Below, in pieces: positions 1-6,551 of a stretch of DNA of 28,822 nucleotides. This stretch comes from an uncultured Oscillospiraceae bacterium (GTDB lineage: Bacteria; Bacillota; Clostridia; Oscillospirales; Oscillospiraceae), in contig CAKUHJ010000006.1 in assembly GCA_934655935.1 (NCBI GenBank), positions 1 to 28,822 on the forward strand. The letters run 5' to 3'. The notes below the pieces were generated by a model that was not told the origin of the DNA, ran no database searches, and saw only the letters and a list, made by a program, of their open reading frames with translations. A program made the translations under genes and the position numbers. Within the stretch, counting starts at the first letter, position 1. Each line of letters opens with the position of its first letter.

Positions 1-2
1 GT

Positions 3-662
3 CAGATTTCCGAGCCGCTCATGATCCATCAGGGTATGAGCAAGAAGCAGGCGGCAGAGAAGGCCGTGGCGCTTCTGGCGGACGTCAAGATTCCGAATCC
101 TGAGGTCGTCGCCAAGCAGTATCCGCACCAGCTCTCCGGCGGTATGCGCCAGCGCGTCATGATCGCGATGGCCCTCGCGTGCCGGCCCAAGCTTCTCATT
201 GCGGACGAGCCGACCACCGCGCTCGACGTGACCATTCAGGCGCAGATTCTGAAGCTCATGAATGAGCTGCGGGAAAAGAACGGAACTGCGGTTCTGTTCA
301 TCACGCACGACCTCGGCGTCATCAACCAGATGGCGGACAATGTCGCGGTTATGTACTGCGGCCAGGTTGTGGAATATGCGCCCGCGGAGACCATTTTCCA
401 CAAGAGCGCGTTCTCCCATCCCTATACCGAGGGCCTGATGCTCTCCATCCCGCGTCTGGATACGCCCAGCGACGAACGCCTTGAGGCGATTCCCGGCGCA
501 GTTCCGCACCCGCTGGATCTTCCGAAGGGCTGCAAGTTTGCCCCGCGCTGCAAGTACGCGACGCAGCGCTGCCTGGAGGAGGAGCCGGAGCTGATTCATG
601 TCTCCGATACCCAGCAGGTTCGCTGCTTCTACGCGAGGAAGGAGGACAGACATGCAAAATAA
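3..662 (+). CDS. Oligopeptide/dipeptide ABC transporter ATPase, OppD/DppD type (5' end missing)
   Basis: Cytoplasmic ATPase of a peptide importer; it would power uptake together with the next gene's ATPase. The reading frame is open from the window edge, so the N-terminal part with Walker A lies outside. Visible are the signature LSGGMRQR, Walker B LLIADEPTTALD and H-loop FITHDLG. The C-terminal Opp/Dpp extension has the cysteine pattern CKFAPRCKYATQRC, which in characterised DppD proteins binds a [4Fe-4S] cluster. The stop overlaps the start of the next gene (ATG at 652), which suggests translational coupling. Substrate (oligopeptide, dipeptide or nickel) cannot be told from the ATPase. Confidence 0.93.
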   Translation, partial: QISEPLMIHQGMSKKQAAEKAVALLADVKIPNPEVVAKQYPHQLSGGMRQRVMIAMALACRPKLLIADEPTTALDVTIQAQILKLMNELREKNGTAVLFITHDLGVINQMADNVAVMYCGQVVEYAPAETIFHKSAFSHPYTEGLMLSIPRLDTPSDERLEAIPGAVPHPLDLPKGCKFAPRCKYATQRCLEEEPELIHVSDTQQVRCFYARKEDRHAK

Positions 663-2187
663 CGGGAAGAAGGTTCTGCTTCGCATCAGCAACCTCAAGC
701 AGTATTTCCCGCTGAAGGGCGGCCGCTTTGTCAAGGCCAACGACGGCATTACGCTGGATATTTACGAGGGCGAGACCTTCGGCCTCGTCGGCGAGTCCGG
801 CTGCGGCAAGTCGACCCTCGGCCGTACGATCCTTCAGCTCTACCATCAGACCTATGGCCGTACAATGTACTATGGCCGCTCGCTTGACGATCTTGCGCCG
901 AAGTATGTCATCGATACGGTCAAGAACCTGAAAAAGCGCCGCGCGAAGCTTGCCGAGCTGGAGCAAAAGCGCGACAGGCTCGAAGCCGAGTACCAGAAGC
1001 TTTCGGAAAAGGAGCAGTACGCCAAGCACGGCGAGCTTGACACAGCCCGGAAGCTGGCGGAGGATGCGCTGCTGGATATCACAAAGATTATCGGCGGCTT
1101 CCTGATTGTGGACAACCTTGACCCGATCGTCGACGTCTACTCCAGAGACTATGCCGTCGCCCGCAAGCTCTCCGCGCTGGAGGAAAAGCGCCAGAGCCTG
1201 CAGGTGGATGCCGACGACGCAGCCTACGCCAAGAAGGCGTCCAGTGAGAATGGCAAGGGCAGCAAGGACGCTGCTCTGGAGAAGGCGAACGCCCGCCTTG
1301 CGCAGTGCGACAGCGAGATTGCCGCGCTCCGCAAGCAGCTGGAGCGCGTGCGCGCGGAAATTGAAAAGCTGCGCGCGCCGTACGCAAACAACGCCGAATT
1401 CCAGAAGTACGAGGCCTACCGCGACGACGGCATCGACCTTGCGCGCCTGGAGTATAACGAGATGCGCCGCCTGCGCAGCGACATGCAGCTGATCTTCCAG
1501 GACCCCTATTCCTCCCTGAACCCGCGCATGAGCGTCGGCCAGATCATCAGCGAGGGTATGCTGGCGCACAACATGATCAAGAAAAAGGACGCCCGCATGC
1601 AGGAGCTGGTTCTGAAGATCATGGACCAGTGCGGCCTTGCGCCTTACTTCCTGCACCGGTTCCCGCACCAGTTCTCCGGCGGCCAGCGGCAGCGCATCGG
1701 CATCGCCCGCGCGCTTGCCACGAACCCGCGCTTTGTGGTCTGCGACGAGGCGGTTTCCGCGCTGGACGTGTCCATTCAGGCGCAGATCATCAACCTCCTT
1801 CTGGACCTCAAGGAGGAGCAGAACCTGACCTACATGTTCATCACCCACGACCTGTCTGTCGTCAAGTACATCTCGGACCGTGTGGGCGTCATGTACTTGG
1901 GCTCCATGGTGGAGTTGGCTGCGGCCGATGACATCTTCCACCATCCGATTCACCCGTATACCGAGGCGCTTCTCAACGCGATTCCGACGACGGATACCGT
2001 CGGCGCGAAGGAGCTGTCGATCCTGGAAGGCGATATTCCGAGCCCGGTGAACCCGCCGAAGGGCTGCAAGTTCCATACGCGCTGCAAGTACTGCACGGAA
2101 ATCTGCACGCAGGTCGTCCCGGAGTGGGAGGAGGTCCGCCCGAACCATTTCGTCGCCTGCCACCACAAGCTTGAGGTCAAGGAGTAA
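652..2187 (+). CDS. Oligopeptide/dipeptide ABC transporter ATPase, OppF/DppF type, with large coiled-coil insertion
   Basis: Second ATPase of the peptide importer, 511 residues against about 320 for ordinary OppF. Start chosen at ATG 652, behind AGGAGG; an in-frame ATG at 598 lacks such a site. Walker A GESGCGKST is at residues 47-55, Q-loop IFQDPYSSLNP near 281-291, signature FSGGQRQR at 341-348, Walker B VVCDEA near 362-367, and an H-loop THDLSVV follows. The C-terminal cysteine motif CKFHTRCKYCTEIC is kept. Between Walker A and the Q-loop, where OppF usually has about 50 residues, there are about 228. Most of the extra part (about 85-265) is charged heptad-like helix rich in K, E, L and A. 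All catalytic motifs are intact, so it should still be an ATPase; the role of the insertion is unknown. Confidence 0.92.
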   Translation: MQNNGKKVLLRISNLKQYFPLKGGRFVKANDGITLDIYEGETFGLVGESGCGKSTLGRTILQLYHQTYGRTMYYGRSLDDLAPKYVIDTVKNLKKRRAKLAELEQKRDRLEAEYQKLSEKEQYAKHGELDTARKLAEDALLDITKIIGGFLIVDNLDPIVDVYSRDYAVARKLSALEEKRQSLQVDADDAAYAKKASSENGKGSKDAALEKANARLAQCDSEIAALRKQLERVRAEIEKLRAPYANNAEFQKYEAYRDDGIDLARLEYNEMRRLRSDMQLIFQDPYSSLNPRMSVGQIISEGMLAHNMIKKKDARMQELVLKIMDQCGLAPYFLHRFPHQFSGGQRQRIGIARALATNPRFVVCDEAVSALDVSIQAQIINLLLDLKEEQNLTYMFITHDLSVVKYISDRVGVMYLGSMVELAAADDIFHHPIHPYTEALLNAIPTTDTVGAKELSILEGDIPSPVNPPKGCKFHTRCKYCTEICTQVVPEWEEVRPNHFVACHHKLEVKE

Positions 2188-2192
2188 CCGGC

Positions 2193-2411
2193 ATGCTGTT
2201 TCAGAAGAAGGTAGACCGCGCCATGCGCTTTCAGAAGGAGCGCAATGAGGCCGCCGGCAGCGAAAAAATCACACGGGACGAGGACCGGGATATGGTCAGC
2301 AAAAAGGACCTGTTTGCGATGATTTTCTCCGCCCTGCTGACGATTTTGCCGGTGGCGCTGCTGGTGCTGCTGGTCATCACCTTCGGCGCGTACTTTCTGT
2401 TTTTCCACTGA
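2193..2411 (+). CDS. Small single-span membrane protein of unknown function
   Basis: A 72-residue protein starting 5 bases after the OppF-type stop, with AGGAG inside the end of the upstream gene as ribosome binding site. The first 45 residues are charged. A single hydrophobic span runs from about 47 to 70 (IFSALLTILPVALLVLLV and on), and the protein ends in FLFFH. Position and spacing suggest it is the last gene of the transporter operon. No family recognised and no function is proposed. Confidence 0.7.
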   Translation: MLFQKKVDRAMRFQKERNEAAGSEKITRDEDRDMVSKKDLFAMIFSALLTILPVALLVLLVITFGAYFLFFH

Positions 2412-2419
2412 TTGTTTTT

Positions 2420-2449
2420 CAGGCCGCGGAGCTTACGCTCCGCGGCCTG
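2420..2449 (+). repeat. Perfect 13-bp hairpin without T-tract
   Basis: Arms CAGGCCGCGGAGC and GCTCCGCGGCCTG flank a TTAC loop, 8 bases after the small membrane protein's stop. No T-tract follows on either strand, so it is probably an mRNA 3'-end stabilising or backup element and not an intrinsic terminator by itself. Confidence 0.5.
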
Positions 2450-2475
2450 AAGCATGCGCAGGGCTATCCAGGCTC

Positions 2476-2514
2476 CGCCGCACCCAAGGGGGAGCCCTGG
2501 GTGCGGCGCTTTTT
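2476..2514 (+). terminator. Intrinsic terminator of the transporter operon
   Basis: Stem CGCCGCACCCA / TGGGTGCGGCG (2476-2486 and 2498-2508) is followed by CTTTTTG. Orientation fits termination of the upstream + strand operon. Confidence 0.75.
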
Positions 2515-2520
2515 GAAGGG

Positions 2521-2569
2521 CACAGGCCCGGAAATCCGAAGTCGGATGTCCGGGCCTGTGTGCGTTTTT
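2521..2569 (+). terminator. Second, larger intrinsic terminator
   Basis: A 12-bp stem CACAGGCCCGGA / TCCGGGCCTGTG (2521-2532 and 2549-2560) holds an inner stem ATCCGA / TCGGAT, followed by TGCGTTTTTA. T-tract orientation is +. The convergent - strand gene ends 21 bases further on; its transcript would cross the same hairpin but without a T-tract. Confidence 0.7.
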
Positions 2570-2589
2570 AAACCAGCAGCGTCAAAGGC

Positions 2590-3258
2590 TCAGGGCTCCT
2601 CACGCTCGCGAAGACCGGCTACGCTGGAAATCGGAAGTGAGAAGCAGATGGCACCGGCCGGCGTGCCGGGGCCGGCATGCTGGCTGATGGCCTTCATAAT
2701 GGCGGCCTTTTCATCGGAATGGGCCACAATGTAGACAACGTCCTTCTCCGTGGCAAGGTTGACGCCGAGGAACTTCTGCGCGCGCTGCGCGCCGGTGCCC
2801 TTCGCGTGCAGAACCGTTCCGCCGCCCGCGCCCGCGCCGCGCGCGGCGTCCATGACGGCGTCCGAATGTCCCTCGTTGAGAATGGCGATGATCAGTTCGT
2901 GTGAGAATTCCATATTGGGCGCGCCTCCTGTCTGCTTGCCGTCGGTGAGATATTCCAGCGTTTTTCCCCCGGCTACGCTCTTGAGCGGGATGCTCATCAT
3001 GATGCCGTTGCCGGGAATGTCCAGAAACATGCGCCGCTTCGCCTGCCGGAAGAGCTGGCGGGTTTGCTCCGCGCTGGCTGCGGCGCTGAGAATGGCCTTT
3101 TCCTTCGGGTCGAGGCCGTAGATGAGCAGATGCTCGTCGCGGGCGGTGCCGCGGCCCAGCTTTGTCAGCACCATGCCGACGCCGGCGCTCTGATAAATGG
3201 AGGACATGGCCTCGCTCCGGTCGCGGTCCGTGATTGCAATGACGTAATACAGCTCCAT
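2590..3258 (-). CDS. P-II family nitrogen regulator-like protein with two tandem PII domains
   Basis: A 222-residue cytoplasmic protein, twice the length of a normal PII protein (about 112). Start at ATG 3258 behind GGAGG. Domain one (about 1-98) begins MELYYVIAI and ends IPLKSVAGG. Domain two (about 117-216) begins SHELIIAIL and ends LPISSVAGL, so the same beta-alpha-beta pattern with a closing hydrophobic strand occurs twice. Both carry a Gly-rich stretch (SAGVGMVLTKLGRGT; GAGGGTVLHAKGTG) where PII proteins have the strand leading to the T-loop. The gene lies one base after the DUF1538 gene's stop, the usual pairing for that family. By analogy with GlnK-AmtB it may gate the neighbouring membrane protein in response to a nucleotide or metabolite; that role is inference. 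Confidence 0.85.
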   Translation of the reverse strand: MELYYVIAITDRDRSEAMSSIYQSAGVGMVLTKLGRGTARDEHLLIYGLDPKEKAILSAAASAEQTRQLFRQAKRRMFLDIPGNGIMMSIPLKSVAGGKTLEYLTDGKQTGGAPNMEFSHELIIAILNEGHSDAVMDAARGAGAGGGTVLHAKGTGAQRAQKFLGVNLATEKDVVYIVAHSDEKAAIMKAISQHAGPGTPAGAICFSLPISSVAGLREREEP

Positions 3259-3259
3259 C

Positions 3260-4783
3260 TTACACCGCCTCCCAAAGCTCGATGATTTCGTCGTCGGCAA
3301 AGTCCGCGGTGGCGGGCTGCGCCTGACGGCGGGACTTGACAACGTAAATTGCGCCCATGACCTGCACGGTAATCAGCGGCATCATGGCGACCAGGGCCAC
3401 AAGCCCGAACGCATCCGTCATGACGTTGCCGCCGACGGCCTGGCTCGCGCCCATGGCCATGGGCAGCATGAAGGTCGCCGTCAGCGGGCCGGAGGCCACG
3501 CCGCCGGAGTCAAAGGCGATGGCGGTAAAGGTGCGCGGGACGAAAAAGCTCAGGGCCAGCGCGATCAGATAGCCGGGAACCATGAACCAGAGAATCGGAA
3601 GCCCGGTCAGCACGCGCAGCATCGCAAGCCCGTTGGCGGCCGAAACCGCGATGGACAGACTCAGGCCCATGGCTTTTTCGGAGATGGCGCCCGCGCTCAG
3701 CTCCTCCACCTGCTTGTTGAGTACATGCACGGCAGGCTCTGCCTTGATGATGAACCAGCCCATGAGCATGGCCAGCGGGATGAGGCACCAGCGCACCGCG
3801 CTTTCGCCGAGCGCCGCGCCAAGCACGGTCCCGAGCGGGGAGAAGCCGACGTTGACGCCGGTCAGGAACAGAACCAGCCCCACATAGGTGTAGGCAATGC
3901 CCATAAGAATCCGCAGCAGCTGAAGCTTTCGCAGCCGCAGGGATACGAGCTGGAAGATCAGGAAGAATCCAAAAATCGGAAGCAGCGCAACGGCGACCTC
4001 TTTTATGTAATCGGGCAGCGCGTGGAGATAGGAGGCGCCCAGCGCCACGGTGTCGGCCGCGGCGGAGATTTCGGGCGCGCCGCTCTGGGCGCTTTCCGCG
4101 TGGTAGAAGAGGTTCAGCAGCATCACCGAGAGGATCGGGCCGATGGAGCACAGGGCCACCAGGCCGAAGCTGTCCGCCTTGGCGTTTTCGTCAGAACGGA
4201 TGGACGCGACGCCGACGCCGAGCGCCATGATGAACGGCACGGTCATCGGTCCCGTGGTGACGCCGCCGGCGTCAAAGGCGACGGAGAGAATCCCTGCGTC
4301 CGAGAGCGCGGCCAGCGCGAAGACAATCGCGTAGAAGACAATCAGCAGCAGCCGCAGCGAAATGGAAAACAGAATGCGCGCCATGCACAGCGTCAGAAAC
4401 AGGCCCACGCCGACCGATACGGTCAGAATCAGGGTCGTCTTGTCAATGCCGGGGACGTTGGCCGCAAGCACCTGCAGGTCCGGCTCCGCTACGGTAATGG
4501 CCGCGCCGAGCACAAAGCTCAGCGCCAGAATCAGCCCGAGCTTGCGGGACTTGGTCATCCTTGCGCCGATGAGCGTGCCGATGCGCGTCATGGACTGCTC
4601 TGCGCCGAGGCTGAACAGCGCCATACCCGCCAGCAGCAGGATTGCGCCCAGAAGGAACGAAAGCATCAGCCCCGTCTGCACCGGAATGAGCAGGAGGCAC
4701 AAAACCGCGACAATCAGGGTAATCGGCAGAACAGAGGCCGCCGATTCCTTCAGTTTTTCCTGGAGATTCTGATAAATGTGCAA
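3260..4783 (-). CDS. DUF1538 integral membrane protein, two repeats, PII-associated
   Basis: A 507-residue polytopic membrane protein, probably a transporter or channel with unknown substrate. It is an internal duplication: AFDAGGVTTGPMTVPF (169-184) matches AFDSGGVASGPLTATF (423-438), and DSFGLVALCSIGPI (204-217) matches DAFGLVALVAMMPL (457-470). An AEP motif also occurs in each half (ITVAEPDL near 97-104; IIKAEPAV near 345-352). These paired Gly-rich and acidic elements are typical of DUF1538. The start is TTG at 4783; no ATG is available in frame nearby, and AAAGGAA lies upstream. A clear promoter precedes it and the PII-like gene follows at once, so the two form a two-gene operon. Confidence 0.87.
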   Translation of the reverse strand: MHIYQNLQEKLKESAASVLPITLIVAVLCLLLIPVQTGLMLSFLLGAILLLAGMALFSLGAEQSMTRIGTLIGARMTKSRKLGLILALSFVLGAAITVAEPDLQVLAANVPGIDKTTLILTVSVGVGLFLTLCMARILFSISLRLLLIVFYAIVFALAALSDAGILSVAFDAGGVTTGPMTVPFIMALGVGVASIRSDENAKADSFGLVALCSIGPILSVMLLNLFYHAESAQSGAPEISAAADTVALGASYLHALPDYIKEVAVALLPIFGFFLIFQLVSLRLRKLQLLRILMGIAYTYVGLVLFLTGVNVGFSPLGTVLGAALGESAVRWCLIPLAMLMGWFIIKAEPAVHVLNKQVEELSAGAISEKAMGLSLSIAVSAANGLAMLRVLTGLPILWFMVPGYLIALALSFFVPRTFTAIAFDSGGVASGPLTATFMLPMAMGASQAVGGNVMTDAFGLVALVAMMPLITVQVMGAIYVVKSRRQAQPATADFADDEIIELWEAV

Positions 4784-4816
4784 AATGGCCGGTTCCTTTC
4801 CGCGTAATTTAAAATC

Positions 4817-4845
4817 ATTATATCAAGCAGAGGCTGCTTTGTCCC
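4817..4845 (-). promoter_or_regulatory. Sigma-A-type promoter for the DUF1538/PII operon
   Basis: Reading the - strand: -35 GGGACA (4845-4840), 17-base spacer, -10 TATAAT (4822-4817). It lies 33 bases ahead of the TTG start. The -10 is perfect and the -35 weak, which may mean activator help. Confidence 0.65.
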
Positions 4846-4865
4846 GTAAAAAAAACTTTACGGCG

Positions 4866-4900
4866 GTATAAAAAGCAGGAGCGCGCGGGGGCTCGCTCCT
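4866..4900 (-). terminator. Terminator of the zinc-ribbon membrane protein gene
   Basis: On the - strand, stem AGGAGCG / CGCTCCT (4900-4894 and 4883-4877) is followed by GCTTTTTAT. It starts 8 bases after the stop of the 4909-5298 gene. Confidence 0.65.
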
Positions 4901-4908
4901 GGGAAGGG

Positions 4909-5298
4909 TCAGGTCTTCCGGATGAACTGCTGCCCGCATTTCGGACAGCGGATGTTGATTTTGCCCTTGCCGCGCGGAACGCGGACCGTCTGGCGGCAGC
5001 CGGGGCAGCGGAAATAACGGTTCTTCCGGTCAGACAGGCGGGAAAGGAGGCGGCAGAAGGCCGCGTTTTCCTGCCGCCGGGCGGAAAGATTGCGCGAGTA
5101 GGTGCGCACGATGGACCAGATCAGCGGCACATACGCCAGAAGCCCGAACAGGCTCATCCAGGCTGCGCCCAGCCGCGTGCCGACTGCGCTGAGCACAATC
5201 AGAACCAGCGAGAGTATCAGCAGCCATTTGTTCAGCCGGTCCATTCCATACCGGCCCGTCATAAACCGGCGCAGCGCGTCGCCTATTTTCCGAAACAT
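4909..5298 (-). CDS. Small membrane protein with C-terminal zinc ribbon
   Basis: A 129-residue protein. Start at ATG 5298, behind GAGG; an in-frame ATG at 5337 would add 13 residues but has a poorer site. A basic N-terminus is followed by two hydrophobic spans (about 25-43 and 46-64), a basic loop, and a zinc ribbon with CPGC at 98-101 and CPKC at 118-121. The ribbon would face the cytoplasm. It has its own promoter and terminator, so it stands alone. Zinc binding is inferred from the two CxxC pairs; no further function is evident. Confidence 0.75.
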   Translation of the reverse strand: MFRKIGDALRRFMTGRYGMDRLNKWLLILSLVLIVLSAVGTRLGAAWMSLFGLLAYVPLIWSIVRTYSRNLSARRQENAAFCRLLSRLSDRKNRYFRCPGCRQTVRVPRGKGKINIRCPKCGQQFIRKT

Positions 5299-5371
5299 CC
5301 AATCACCCTCAAGCTTTGCATCCGCGGAGAAGAGCATGCGTACTCCTGCCGGCGGACGCTTTGATATGCGT

Positions 5372-5399
5372 ATTATACAAAACAGCCTGAAAAAAACAA
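5372..5399 (-). promoter_or_regulatory. Promoter for the zinc-ribbon membrane protein
   Basis: On the - strand, -35 TTGTTT (5399-5394), 16-base spacer, -10 TATAAT (5377-5372). The start codon is 73 bases downstream. Confidence 0.55.
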
Positions 5400-5471
5400 G
5401 CTTGGCGGGGAAATGTTTATAGAAAGTTCAAATTCTGCACATCTGCGGGATGCGCGCGTCCAGCGTCCAGT

Positions 5472-6329
5472 TTATTCAGCCTCGGGAACCCTGCGCAGCT
5501 GGACGATCAGAAGCTCCGGCCGGTTCCCGATGCGGACCGGAAGCTTCCGGCTGCCGCCGAGACCGCGGCTGACAAAAAGGTTGGTGCGGCCGCTCTGATA
5601 AAGCCCGGCGGCGTCCTTGGGAAAGAGGTTATAATGCACACCGAAGAGCGCGCCGACAAACGGAAGCCGCACAATGCCGCCGTGCGCATGGCCGCTGAGC
5701 ACGGTGTCCACGCCGAGCTTTGCCCATAGAGAAAGCTGATCATTCCGGTGCGCAAGCATGAGGATGTAGACCTCCTCGCCCTGCGCCTGCCGGATTTCCC
5801 GGACCAGCGCGGCGGGCGTTTTCTGGTCGTACGGGCCGTTCGGATCGTCCACGCCGGCGAGCACAAGCCTGTCTTCGCCGCGTATGAGCACGGTGTATTC
5901 GTTGCTCAGCCGCCGGACGCCGCAGCGTTCAAGCAGGGAAAACAGCGCCTGCCGCCGCGGCGCGCCCAGCCCCCATTCGTGATTTCCCGTGACATAATAG
6001 ACCGGCGCGATGGCGCGCAGCCCCTCCAGCAGCGGCGGGAGCATGGAAAAATCGGTATATTCGTCGGCAAGGTCGCCCGTGATGGCGATCAGGTCCGGCT
6101 GCGCGAGCCGGACGCGGCTGAGAAGATAGGCCGAATCCCGGTCAAAGCTTCTGCCGTGCAGGTCGGAAATCTGCGCAATCCGCAGCCCGGAAAAGCCCTG
6201 CGGCACACGCGTGCCGGAGGAAAACAGAAGCGTGGCGTCCAGCGTGAAGTTCTCCAGCCATACCAGCCCCGCCAGCAGCAGGGCCGCCGGTGCGAGCAGA
6301 CGCAGGCCTCGCCTGCGGGTTTGCTTCAT
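5472..6329 (-). CDS. Membrane-anchored calcineurin-like metallophosphoesterase
   Basis: A 285-residue phosphoesterase of the YkuE/YaeI-like group. An N-terminal basic stretch and hydrophobic anchor (about 9-24) would place the catalytic domain outside the membrane. Dimetal motifs are in order: DLH (56-58), GD (85-86), GNHE (115-118), a later LAHRN, and GHAHGG near 213-218. Start at ATG 6329 with GGAGG upstream. It diverges from recJ. The substrate is not known; related proteins cleave lipid-linked pyrophosphates such as UDP-diacylglucosamine, but that cannot be assigned here. Confidence 0.88.
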   Translation of the reverse strand: MKQTRRRGLRLLAPAALLLAGLVWLENFTLDATLLFSSGTRVPQGFSGLRIAQISDLHGRSFDRDSAYLLSRVRLAQPDLIAITGDLADEYTDFSMLPPLLEGLRAIAPVYYVTGNHEWGLGAPRRQALFSLLERCGVRRLSNEYTVLIRGEDRLVLAGVDDPNGPYDQKTPAALVREIRQAQGEEVYILMLAHRNDQLSLWAKLGVDTVLSGHAHGGIVRLPFVGALFGVHYNLFPKDAAGLYQSGRTNLFVSRGLGGSRKLPVRIGNRPELLIVQLRRVPEAE

Positions 6330-6481
6330 TGCGCAGGCCTCCTTTTACATCTTTTATATTTTTTGTTATCTTATCATAAAACCGGAGCAAAGAAAAGCGG
6401 AACCGGCGCAGAATGGGCGCAGCCGCCGCCCGTTCCGCGCAGGAAAATCGCCTTTCCGGCGGATTTTACGCCGATTATGGG

Positions 6482-6510
6482 TTGTGATATCGGGAATATG
6501 ATGCTATAAT
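6482..6510 (+). promoter_or_regulatory. Promoter for the recJ-rel operon
   Basis: -35 TTGTGA (6482-6487), 17-base spacer, -10 TATAAT (6505-6510). It lies 38 bases before the recJ start and is the only clear promoter visible before the eight-gene run. Confidence 0.65.
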
Positions 6511-6530
6511 AACAAAAAAGAAAAAGAATA

Positions 6531-6551
6531 ATGGATGTGTATCGGAATTGA
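6531..6551 (+). CDS. Six-codon upstream micro-ORF overlapping the recJ start
   Basis: ATG at 6531 opens a six-codon frame (MDVYRN) whose stop TGA (6549-6551) overlaps the recJ start TTG (6548-6550) in a TTGA junction. The stretch before it is A-rich (AAAAAAGAAAAAGAATA), which could help initiation. Because recJ starts with TTG and has no strong Shine-Dalgarno site, ribosomes ending here could restart on recJ. That is inference and the micro-ORF may be chance. Confidence 0.25.
   Translation: MDVYRN

Noticed and set aside
349..2166. Very long open frame on the - strand opposite the two ABC ATPase genes
   Set aside because: It is a GC-rich shadow. The + strand carries full ABC motifs; the - strand product is Arg/Leu/His-rich with no recognisable motif or ribosome binding site. 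The same holds for long opposite-strand frames at 3725-4807, 7478-8581, 9505-10968, 11866-13134, 13144-14580, 15309-17123, 20399-21301, 22614-23879 and 23943-24791.
6331..6400. Promoter for the metallophosphoesterase gene
   Set aside because: AT-rich pieces such as TATGAT and TAACAA are present on the - strand but no -35 stands at a suitable distance, so none is annotated.
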